Source: Ascoidea asiatica (lineage: Eukaryota > Ascomycota > Saccharomycetes > Ascoideales > Ascoideaceae). Taken from it: a DNA stretch of 33,048 bases. The stretch is from contig BCKQ01000040.1 in NCBI GenBank assembly GCA_001600695.1, positions 1-33,048 on the forward strand. Reading direction: 5' to 3'. Positions within the stretch are counted from its first letter, which is position 1; each line of letters begins with the position of its first letter. Positions 9,940-18,822 of the stretch are shown in pieces. The notes beneath the pieces are model-generated. The model did not search any database. It was not told where the DNA came from and worked only from the letters and a program-made list of their open reading frames with translations. The translations under genes and the position numbers were made by a program.

Positions 9940-10630
9940 TTTCGAATTTCACTGGAAATTTATAACAAATTAATTATAGCCTAAAAAGAAAAAATACAAA
10001 AGGAAGTAATAATAAAGAAAGCAAGAGAAGAAATAACCATAAATAAGTAATTGCGAAGATTAAGAATATAATTCAGACATAAAGCTTAATCCAGCATAAT
10101 GATCAACTTATTTAATAGAATCAAAAGCATTGAATTGGTCAGTAAACTAGGTGATATTGTCAAGAAAAGATGAGGCCCATGCTTCACAGCCAAATAAATT
10201 TTAAAAAACACTAAAATACATTCAAAGAGACAGTATGAACGGAAATTGAAACCATTGGCGGACGTTTGATTGTATGGAAGCAGATCGGTTCATTAAACGG
10301 GTAGATCACAAATTTGCTATTTGATGTATTTTGTGATTTGTTTTTCCGTTTAAATCAGTTACTATTAAGCAATGCTCTTACAGCTTTGAAGGTACCTTTA
10401 ATACTTTGGTTTTCAAATATATGTTTCAGTATTTTCTGCTGAAATTCTATCTCCGCAAAATCAATTCAATCTACATCAACAACTAAACTTTTTAAAGAAA
10501 AATGTTTTAAACCAAAACAATAAAGTTGCCTCCCTTACTGAAACATTTATCAATATTCATATCATTAATAAATTAAAATTTAAATGCAAATTCAATTAAA
10601 ATTTCCATAACTGTGAAAACACCTTATAAA
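9940..10630. other. Intergenic region upstream of the nuclease-kinase gene
   Basis: No intact gene. On the minus strand one frame at about 10195-10030 reads CEAWASSFLDNIT, FTDQFNAFDSIK and VDHYAGLSFMSELYS, separated by single stops. This could be another gene relic but is too short to be sure. The region just before 10631 should hold the promoter of the plus-strand gene. Confidence 0.4.
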
Positions 10631-12802
10631 ATGCTAAATGACCTTGTTGAATTGGCTGCGGCCGATATAGCAACCTATACAAATGATCGATTATCAAATT
10701 CCAACTGGAGTGAATTTAAATTTTTAGATGCTCTTAGTACTGATATTGTATGTCCAGATTCACGACCATTTATATCTAACCTTAGAAAGATAATCATTAA
10801 GAACAAAAACAATATTTTTCCTGACATAAAAGAAAATGATACTTCAATTGATCTATTCTTTGATTGTCTCCTTGAGGCGATTAATAATAAAATCAGATTC
10901 TTGCAAATTTTCCCTTTCAATCCACTTTATTTATCTTTTAAATTTTCAAAGTATTCTTTATCAAAATTCAATACATCCAATAATACAAGCGATTCCCATT
11001 CCAGTATCACAGTTAGAAAAAATAAAGCATTGTTAGATTATTATTGTGTTGTGCCAGCTTCATCTTCTATTCAATTTACTGAAGATGACTTTTTTTCTAC
11101 ATGGGATGATATTCAGCAAATTTTAGAAACAGATAGATCAATAATTACGTTACCTCCATATGATTATACCAGAATTACTCCAGAGTCCAAAGAAAGTACA
11201 TTAGAAAGTGAATTTGATCTATGCATACTTAAACAGGCAGTAGAATTAGTGACGTTTCTAAAGCATAAAAAAACAGGTCAACGCTTTAGAATTAAGAATT
11301 TAACAAACAAGGCTAATCCAAACGTATATCCAGACAAGTGTTTAGTTCTGGATTCCCTTAATGAAGAAGATTTTCATAAATGCTGTGTTTTGGTGATTGA
11401 ATTTAAAAGACCCAATATCTTAACAGATATTTTAAAAGTAATGAAAAATGGTATAAGATGCTTAAATGGAGATAATTTGAAAGATTGCAGAAAATTTTTT
11501 ACCCAGTCAATTCATCAAGCCATAAGCCAGGGTACCAAATATGGTGTTGTTGGTGATTTTAATTCTTTTATGTTTTATGAAATATTAGATTAAGGCAAAG
11601 TAAGGTTTGTTGAGGGAAAGCTGCTAACAAAGGAAATTAGAATTCGCTACTACATTGCCAATAGATTCGACGAAAAAAACCTTTTTACAGTCTTTCTATT
11701 TCGTTGTGTTGATCATAAGCTTGAAGAGATTGAGTTGTTTAAAAAGCAGCATGGTGGTTTATATCCAAAACATGAAGATATGATCAACAGTTTAAAAAAG
11801 ATAACAAAATTAGAGCTGCCAACTGAGCATAAATTAAACAGCGTGAGTAAAGAACTCAATAATGTTGAATCGTTCTTCAAAAATTCCAATCACATTACCA
11901 ACGCATGCAAAAGCTCAGAAAACTTTCTAATTGAAGAAGTAAAACAAGTGTCGAAAAACATCATTGATTCTAAAATATTCCTTGCCAACAATGATTTTGT
12001 ACAATATATGACTTACAAAGATTGGGCAGAATGGGAAGATAAGTCATATACAGAAACAAATAAATTTTTATACAAAAATTTGAATGGTGATGATAGTTAT
12101 TACTTAGAGGTTTTACAAGGGGCCGACTGGTTTCATAATTTGAGTATTGTTATTAGAATTAGCTGGACTAATTGGGAAGAAGGCAAGTATTTATTGAATA
12201 ATTTTAATGTTTCTAAAAAGTTGCAGAAGGATATGGAGAAAAACAAGAGTTGTAGTATAATTGTGAAAATATTTGATTACTTTCGGTGTATAAATAAAGT
12301 GGATGATTCAATACTAGACCCTGTGGATGTGTTCAAATCACTATTGCAAAATCTATTGATCAAAGAGTTGGAGGCGTATGGGAAAATTGAAATGTATCGT
12401 AGGAAAAACAAAACAGAAGAAAGAATCACTCCTATAATGTATGGTTCTGGATTATTTTCCAGCAAAGCTATAAAAGATAACAAGTCTGATAATATAACTA
12501 AAGCAAGTGTTAAAGAATTAAATGGATCTTTATTAGGACCTTTTATCATTTTAGAAGATTTAGGTGATTTAGAACTTACAAATAGTGAATTTGAATTGTG
12601 TAAGAGAAAGTTAGAAGATACATTAATTTCACGTTATGGAATAGTTCATAATGATTTAGAAATGAGAAATGTGAGAAAAAAGAAAGTAGATGGCCAAAAC
12701 TCAAACTCAAAATCAAATTTTATTTTTTATGTTTATGATTTTGGGTTTTTTAAAGAAAGCCAAAGAAAAAAACGTAAACATTCTTCTGCTCAATTGCAAT
12801 GA
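10631..12802 (+). pseudogene. Nuclease-like plus kinase-like fusion gene, interrupted by one in-frame stop
   Basis: One frame runs from the ATG at 10631 to the TGA ending at 12802, about 723 codons, broken only by a TAA at 11591-11593. Coding-like sequence continues in the same frame directly after that stop. The first part (320 codons) has a PD-(D/E)xK-like arrangement: Asp at 11333-11335 in VYPDKCLVL, then Glu 11399-11401 and Lys 11405-11407 in VLVIEFKRPN. The second part resembles a protein kinase: candidate ATP lysine in SIIVKIFD, helix-C glutamate in LLIKELEAYGKI, hinge-like GPFIILEDLG, catalytic loop HNDLEMRN (Asp codon 12653-12655) and DFG at 12737-12745. All key kinase residues are kept. 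A restriction-nuclease-like domain joined to a kinase recalls eukaryotic conflict/Crinkler-type proteins; that link is inference. The gene may be freshly dead, depend on readthrough, or the stop may be a sequencing error. Codon use is less AT-extreme than in its neighbours. Confidence 0.65.
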
Positions 12803-13439
12803 TTTTTACTTTCACTACGATGAGCAGATGTTCAGGGGTTCAATATTATGTTGCTAATATATAACAGAAATGGATTATTTATTTATTAATATTATTGTTA
12901 TTTGTCGGGAAAAGTGTAATAAACTTCAAAAATAATATTTATAAACGGTAATAATTTACTTTTGGTTTTAGTCTTTAACTTTTTTACTATTCATTTTGCA
13001 GTACATATTTTTTTAATCTTTTTCTTAAATTATTATCAATACTTTTTTTTGGATAATGCAATTTAATATCTACATCTTTGTCTGTAAATCGTAAAATAGA
13101 AAATAACTTTAGTGAATTTTTCAGTAAGTATAGAGATTTCTAATAATTTCAAAATTGTATAAAAATCATGAATCTCGGAAAGAAAAGTAAAAAATCAATA
13201 AAAAAGTACATTTGAAAGAATATTGTTCATTAGGAAATACTATTGATTATTCTACACAACTTTCATATTTTGATCATATATATATATATATATTGCTCAT
13301 TACGGTTCTAGAGTTAAACAATTTTGAATGTTTAGGATTGTGTTAGTTTTTAAGAAGAATAATAGTTGCAAAATATCATTACCTTATTTTTAATCTAACG
13401 TGCGAGCATTCATTCTGCTATCACCATGGTCCAGCTAAA
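12803..13439. other. Intergenic region, no gene seen
   Basis: AT-rich DNA with T-rich tracts just after the kinase-like frame and an (AT)9 run at 13276-13293. No coding frame, RNA gene or repeat family recognised. Confidence 0.6.
13276..13293. repeat. (AT)9 microsatellite
   Basis: An uninterrupted alternating AT run of 18 bases, in a gene-free stretch. Confidence 0.9.
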
Positions 13440-13940
13440 GTCATTTTATACGGTTCCTAACTGATATTCAGAGATTTAACAAAATCCCATGCATGGTTTT
13501 TACCAATTGCATAATCTAATCATTTTAGAATTTATGTTTGGATAAAGGATTATTTGCCATAAGCACATTTCTCATTACACATACCTTTTAGTCCTTCTTC
13601 ACTTCTAAATTTACGTTATCAAGAACCTTTAACTACACCAAAAGGTAGTGGGACCACAAAGTATGTTACAAAATCTTTTGCGACAACATTACCTAATTTT
13701 GAATTATTTGCAATGTACTTACAGATTTTCCAATTATTTCGGAAAACAGAAGCATCTAGTTCAAATTCATTATAATTTGTGATATTTAGAGCTGTTTCAA
13801 CATTTTTGACCACCATCATTGTCGAAACTGGTGCACAAGCTTCTCCTTTAGCAATTGGCATATCTTTTGTAATATCGGTGATTAGAGTTTCCATACAATA
13901 ATGACCTTGAAGTACATTGAAAATACTATTCTTTGTTGTT
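13440..13940 (-). pseudogene. MSC7: Relic of an MSC7-type aldehyde dehydrogenase, C-terminal part
   Basis: A single minus-strand frame reads colinearly as the last ~165 residues of an aldehyde dehydrogenase of the yeast Msc7 type. Segments in order: VLQGHYCMETLITDITKDM (substrate/subunit region), ASVFRNNWKICKYIANN, LGNVVAKDF, VVPLPFGVVKGS (the family's PFGG-K-SG loop), RKFRSEEGLKGMCNEKCAYG, SFIQT, LDYAIGKNHAWDFVKSLNIS. The last blocks follow the C-terminal extension of Msc7 as I recall it. The frame is broken by at least six stops, two directly after VKGS, while frameshifts are not needed in this stretch. The upstream catalytic-cysteine region is absent or unreadable. This is a dead gene fragment, the parent possibly elsewhere in the genome. 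Confidence 0.75.
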
Positions 13941-14059
13941 TATTGAAACTATCTTTATCATATTCAGGACTGATTAAAACAAACTAGTTTCTTCAGACAC
14001 AAAAAGCTCTTAATATTTGAGAGTCTGATAGCATATTAATAGTTTCATAATTATAAGAG

Positions 14060-14935
14060 TCTTGAAGTGATTTCTTTAGATAATTTTTTTTTGTATTTGA
14101 ATTTTCAATGTTTGACAACTAAATGCTAGAAAGTTTTTATAAGATATCAAATTTCCAGTTAATACATCCAAAGAATTTTCTTCATTTCTTGAATTTTCTT
14201 CATTTCTTGAATTATCTGATTTTTTAAGGAAAATTGAGAATAAAAGATTGCCTTTGTAATAATCTTGATTATTATTCATATTGTTATCATTATTTTCATT
14301 AAGTTTGTTATAATTTTCAAATTGAATAAAGTTCTGTCCTTTTTCAATTATTTCTAAAATAATTTGGATAACATTCTTGTTAAATTTGAATAATCTTATC
14401 ATAGTTATTTGATTGAAAATAAAGTAAAAAAAATGTGATTATTATTTAGTTTCTGAAGTCCATTGGAATTAGATGAAATCGTTTCAAGATTAAAAAGTTT
14501 TGAGAAATATGATGAATTTTGAGTTGGAAAATTGTTATATGGATCAGTATTTGAAATAATATTTGATAAATCATTTATGTTATTATTTAAATTCAGATTC
14601 GTTTTATTTAATTCCGAATTAAAAGATATTAAATAATTTGGGATTGATAGAATCTAATAACCATTTTAGAATAATTGGTTAAATAATTTATCAAATAAAA
14701 TAGTTCTTGAATTTGAATTTGAATTCGATTTTAAATCTGATAAATTGATTATATTTCCATTATTGAAATATTCATTATCATATTCATTGTAATTATTATG
14801 AGTATTAATATTACGAATATTATTCTTATTATTGTTTTTTAATTCAGAACAGAATTTGAAATTTGTTATCTGATTTACTTTGGATTGATTCATTATTGTA
14901 ATTTCAAAAGAAAATTGATTAACTAATAAAGGATC
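14060..14935 (-). pseudogene. Decayed Asn-rich protein gene, family not recognised
   Basis: The minus strand reads protein-like from about 14935 (KTKDPLLVNQFSFEIT), through MNQSKVNQITNFKFCSELKNN and an Asn-rich stretch, to LFDKLFNQLF, where a stop and frame change occur near 14665. It continues in shifted frames with TNLNLNNNINDLSNIISN, FSKLFNLETISSNS, then after a stop near 14405 with FNKNVIQIILEIIEKGQNF and LISYKNFLAFSCQTLKIQIQ. An 18-base tandem duplication at about 14176-14211 encodes Asn-Glu-Glu-Asn-Ser-Arg twice. Length and continuity suggest a dead gene of at least 290 codons. It lies just upstream of the aldehyde dehydrogenase relic but shares no evident family with it. Confidence 0.5.
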
Positions 14936-15654
14936 CTTTGTTTTTAATTACTACGATTGTTCAACTTTTTTTCATTATTATTATTCTTTGAATTGCAAAG
15001 GTTGATTATGATTAAGTGAATTGTGAAAGTTTATTAGTATTATTCAGCTTCTGTTAATTATTATTATATTCATATGATGATTTATGACATTTAATAAAAG
15101 TAACATCTTAAGGAAGACTAAACTTATTTCATATTTTTTAAGAGCACTTTCTATTGTACACTGTTTTAATTAAATAACTGACTCTCTTAACTGTAAACTT
15201 GTTGATTCTTATTAAAACTTATAATATCTAAAAAAAGATGTTCTTGATTTGTAAAAGAAACTTTCTAGCGATAACTTAAATCAATAAAGTGTAATAAGTT
15301 ATTATATTTGTTATATTATCTTTTAATGAAATTAAGTCATTCTCGATAATTGTAAAATTGTAAAACCAGACTCCAGAAATCGTTGTATGGCAAACCATGT
15401 GATCTGCCTAGTTGAAGAGCCCAACTCCAGAAATCGAACACAGAAGAAGATGCCTGTGGGTCGGAGAGAAAGATCTACGACTCGCTTATGTCAGTATTTC
15501 CTTATTCCTGACTCAGCAGCTTAGTGTTGGAAAATTATTTTTTTTCTTAAAGTTTTGGAGGAAGTTTGACTTTAATCTAAGCAAAAAAGTATCACTTATG
15601 TAAATAATATTTCAATTACTAAAAGAACCTAAAATACATCTAATTATTAACTAG
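14936..15654. promoter_or_regulatory. Upstream region of DBP10
   Basis: AT-rich to about 15350, then a distinctly more GC-rich block at about 15362-15520 containing a dispersed repeat, then AT-rich again to the DBP10 start. No RNA gene recognised. The repeat lies about 210-290 bp before the ATG, in the range of a yeast upstream activating region. Confidence 0.5.
15362..15443 (+). repeat. Dispersed repeat, copy A (upstream of DBP10)
   Basis: The first 42 bases match 24529-24570 with one mismatch (aaaaccagactccagaaatc, then gttgtatg[g/a]caaaccatgtga). Similarity continues to about 15443 with small gaps. The core ACTCCAGAAATCG occurs twice inside the copy (about 15369 and 15424), so the unit may itself be a tandem pair of about 55 bp. 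Not a tRNA: box A and box B and the stems are missing. Confidence 0.8.
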
Positions 15655-18603
15655 ATGGATTCAGATGAAGAAATAGAAAATGTCTTTGACATAACTAGAG
15701 ATTTGCTTTCTAAAAATGATTTCAACGATGATCTGGATAGCTCAAATGAAAATGATAATAACGATGATACCGATAATCTTGGGAAAGAATATTCTATAGC
15801 TCTTCAAGATGAAATATTGTCTTCTGATGAAAGTGATTTAGACAGTGATAATGACTCATTTGAGAAAAAAGAATCTTTAATGCCAAAACAAGGACAATCT
15901 TCAACCCAACCCAAAGAAAAGGAGAATAAAAAAGTAAAGAAATCTCAAAAGCAAGATATTCCAAAAATTGACCTCTCTGACAATGATGATGATGATGATG
16001 ATGATAAAGATTTTTCTTTTAAATTACCAGTAATGAAAAAGGCTAAGAGTGGAACCTTTCAATCTTTTGGTTTATCGAAATCAATTTTAATAAATGTTTC
16101 AAAAAAAGGTTATAAACAACCTACACCGATTCAAAGGAAAGCTATACCACTTATAATGCAAGGTAGAGATTTAGTTGCAATGGCAAGAACTGGTTCGGGT
16201 AAAACTGCTGCCTTTATTTTACCATTGTTGGAGCAATTGAAAACTCATAGTGCTAAGGTTGGCTCAAGAGCAATAATTTTATCTCCAACAAGGGAATTAG
16301 CTTTACAAACTTACAAAGGTATAAAAGATTTTTCAAGAGGAACAGACCTAAGAAGTAATTTATTGGTTGGAGGTGATTCTTTAGAAGAACAGTTTTCTTC
16401 AATGTTATCAAATCCTGATATAATTGTAGCAACTCCAGGAAGATTTTTACATTTAAAAGTTGAAATGAATCTTGATTTAAAATCAATTCAATATATTGTA
16501 TTTGATGAAGCAGATAGATTATTTGAAATGGGATTCAGTGAACAATTAAATGAATTATTAGCTGCATTACCTACAAACAGACAATCCTTATTATTTTCCG
16601 CAACATTACCAGGATCTTTAGTAGAGTTTGCTAAAGCAGGTTTAAAAAATCCGGTTTTAGTTCGATTAGACTCAGAAACAAAAATATCTGATGAATTACA
16701 AATGGCATTTTTATCTTCAAAGAAAAATGAAAAAGAATCAATCTTGCTTTACTTATTACAAGAAGTTATTAAGGTACCATTTCCAAGTATTGAGGATTTA
16801 AAGAAAAATAAAGATTTTGAAAATAATGAAATTGATTCTGATTCTGAATCAGAAGATGAAAAAAAAAATATTAACGAAAGCAAAGAGGAACGAAATGAAA
16901 AAACCAAAGCAAAAAAAAAGCTAAATGCTAAAAGAAGATTTAAATATTATATTAAACCTAATGAAGTTATTTCAAAACATTCTTCCATAATATTTGTTCC
17001 AACTAGACATCATGTTGAATATATAACTAGTCTATTGAGTCAGTTTGGGTATACTCTTATTTCTGGAATCTATGGAACCCTTAATCAAACTGCAAGACTA
17101 AAGGAAATTAATAAGTTTGCTTCGGGCTTAGCTTCAATAATGGTTGTTACTGATGTAGCTGCTAGAGGTATTGATATACCAATGTTGGCAAACGTTATAA
17201 ATTATTCATTGCCTAGCTCTTCTAAAATTTTCATTCATAGAATTGGTAGAACAGCCAGAGCGGGTAATAAGGGTTGGGCATACTCTATATTAGAAGAAAA
17301 TGAATTACCTTATTTATTAGATCTAGAAATATTTTTAGGAAAAAAAATCCTTATATCTTCTATGCATCAAAAAAAATCCGAAATATTGAAGGTAAAAGAT
17401 CCTGAAAACTACAAAGAGCCAGTTATTTCATATAACGAGCGAATGATTTTAGGATCTGTTCCTAGGAACCAACTAGAGAATTATATCGAGTCTTTTAATA
17501 CCATCATGGAACATAATTATGAATTAGAAACCATTCAAAAAGTGTCTAAAAAGGGTGAAAAATTATATTTGAAAACAAGATCTGCAGCTTCTGCTGAATC
17601 AATAAAAAGATCTAAAGAGTTAGTCGGAAATGGATGGGATGATCAGAATTTATTATTTGGAAAAAATGAAGAAAGGGAAAAGGAGTTATTTTTGGAAAAA
17701 CTACAAAATAGAAGAAATAAAATAACTGTATTTGAGTTCAACAAAAATAATGTGGAAATGATAGACTTTATGAACAAACGTAGAAGACAGATTGCTCCAA
17801 TTCAAAGAAAAGCTAGGGATAAGAAAAAGTTGCTAGAAAAGGAAAGAATTGCAGGCTTAACTCATAATATTGAAGATGAAATTTTGAAGAGTAATAATGG
17901 TAAAGATTCGACTGAAATAGGTTATACAGTAATAGAAGGTTTTCAAGATGCAGATGAACTTTTGAATCAAGGTAAACATAAAAAAAGAAAAACTTTCAAA
18001 GACGAAACAAATTTTATTTCTCATTATCCATCAGCTTCTGCAATTCAAGATAAGCAATTGGCAATCAATGATAATAGCAACGGTGGTTTTGTCAATGGGA
18101 TGCAAAATGCTACATTCGATTTAGATAATGATGATAAGGTTCAAGTAAATAAGCAGACTATGAAATGGGACAAAAAGAAAGGAAATTACGTTAATTCAAA
18201 ATCTACAGACAAAAAGTATATCATTGGAGAAAGTGGACAAAGAATTCCAGCTTCTTTTAGATCCGGAAAGTTCGATGAATGGAGAAACAAGCAGCATATT
18301 TCTTCTTCTAGTTTAAGAATTGGAGCTACAGAGACACCAATGCCCAATAGAGGAGAAGATGGAAGAAGATTCAAGCACAAAAAGATGGATGCTCCTAAAA
18401 GGCCTGATAAATTTAGAGATGATTATAAAACCCAAAAGAGTAAAATTGGTGCTGCAATGGATAGAGGAATTAAAATTAAGGGCTTCAAGAGAAGTGGGGA
18501 TGGTAGAAGAGAAATCAAGACAACAGAAGATATCAGAAAACAGAGAGATATCAATGAGAGGAAAAAAGCTAAAAATGCTAGACCTAGTAGAAAGAGAAAA
18601 TAA
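15655..18603 (+). CDS. DBP10: DEAD-box RNA helicase for 60S ribosome biogenesis
   Basis: 982 residues, close to yeast Dbp10 (995), a nucleolar ATP-dependent RNA helicase needed for 27S pre-rRNA processing and peptidyl-transferase-centre assembly. After an acidic N-terminus of about 120 residues (with a GAT repeat run encoding poly-Asp at about 15985) come the Q motif (GYKQPTPIQRKAIP), motif I ARTGSGKT at 177-184, Ia PTRELALQ, TPGR, DEAD at 284-287, SAT at 315-317, DVAARGID and HRIGRTARAG starting at 528. An acidic/basic insert at about 390-440 splits the RecA domains, as in Dbp10 orthologues. The C-terminal third holds the Dbp10-specific region and a Lys/Arg-rich tail. All catalytic motifs are intact. 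It converges with PIK1 across 219 bp. Confidence 0.96.
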   Translation: MDSDEEIENVFDITRDLLSKNDFNDDLDSSNENDNNDDTDNLGKEYSIALQDEILSSDESDLDSDNDSFEKKESLMPKQGQSSTQPKEKENKKVKKSQKQDIPKIDLSDNDDDDDDDKDFSFKLPVMKKAKSGTFQSFGLSKSILINVSKKGYKQPTPIQRKAIPLIMQGRDLVAMARTGSGKTAAFILPLLEQLKTHSAKVGSRAIILSPTRELALQTYKGIKDFSRGTDLRSNLLVGGDSLEEQFSSMLSNPDIIVATPGRFLHLKVEMNLDLKSIQYIVFDEADRLFEMGFSEQLNELLAALPTNRQSLLFSATLPGSLVEFAKAGLKNPVLVRLDSETKISDELQMAFLSSKKNEKESILLYLLQEVIKVPFPSIEDLKKNKDFENNEIDSDSESEDEKKNINESKEERNEKTKAKKKLNAKRRFKYYIKPNEVISKHSSIIFVPTRHHVEYITSLLSQFGYTLISGIYGTLNQTARLKEINKFASGLASIMVVTDVAARGIDIPMLANVINYSLPSSSKIFIHRIGRTARAGNKGWAYSILEENELPYLLDLEIFLGKKILISSMHQKKSEILKVKDPENYKEPVISYNERMILGSVPRNQLENYIESFNTIMEHNYELETIQKVSKKGEKLYLKTRSAASAESIKRSKELVGNGWDDQNLLFGKNEEREKELFLEKLQNRRNKITVFEFNKNNVEMIDFMNKRRRQIAPIQRKARDKKKLLEKERIAGLTHNIEDEILKSNNGKDSTEIGYTVIEGFQDADELLNQGKHKKRKTFKDETNFISHYPSASAIQDKQLAINDNSNGGFVNGMQNATFDLDNDDKVQVNKQTMKWDKKKGNYVNSKSTDKKYIIGESGQRIPASFRSGKFDEWRNKQHISSSSLRIGATETPMPNRGEDGRRFKHKKMDAPKRPDKFRDDYKTQKSKIGAAMDRGIKIKGFKRSGDGRREIKTTEDIRKQRDINERKKAKNARPSRKRK

Positions 18604-18822
18604 TCCAAAATTAAATTTAATTGATTGTTTTTCAAATTTTGTTGATTAATTTTTATAGAAATATCATTTTTTTTATTAATTAAATTATTAATTCTATTAA
18701 TATTTAAATTTTTTAAATTTAATTGATTATCAATAAATTTTATTTTTTTGTTTAAAGATTCATTTTTTAAATTTAATTTAAATTGAAATTAAAATGCTAA
18801 ATATTTTCAAATAAATTAAAAA
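18604..18822. terminator. Shared 3' flank of convergent DBP10 and PIK1
   Basis: 219 bp, almost pure A/T with repeated TTAATTAAATT and TTTATTTTTTTG tracts, consistent with overlapping transcription termination and polyadenylation regions for two convergent genes. No coding frame. Confidence 0.5.

Noticed and set aside
15362-15443. Possible tRNA gene in the GC-richer repeat (TCGAAC-like string on the plus strand)
   Set aside because: No pairing T-arm, acceptor stem or box A at the right spacing on either strand, and the sister copy lacks the TCGAAC string.
15412-15603. 63-codon open frame upstream of DBP10
   Set aside because: It starts at a TTG inside the dispersed repeat and has no recognisable features.
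8140-15654. Mating-type genes in the spacer
   Set aside because: Searched by eye for alpha-box, HMG and homeodomain signatures in the left spacer on both strands; none found.
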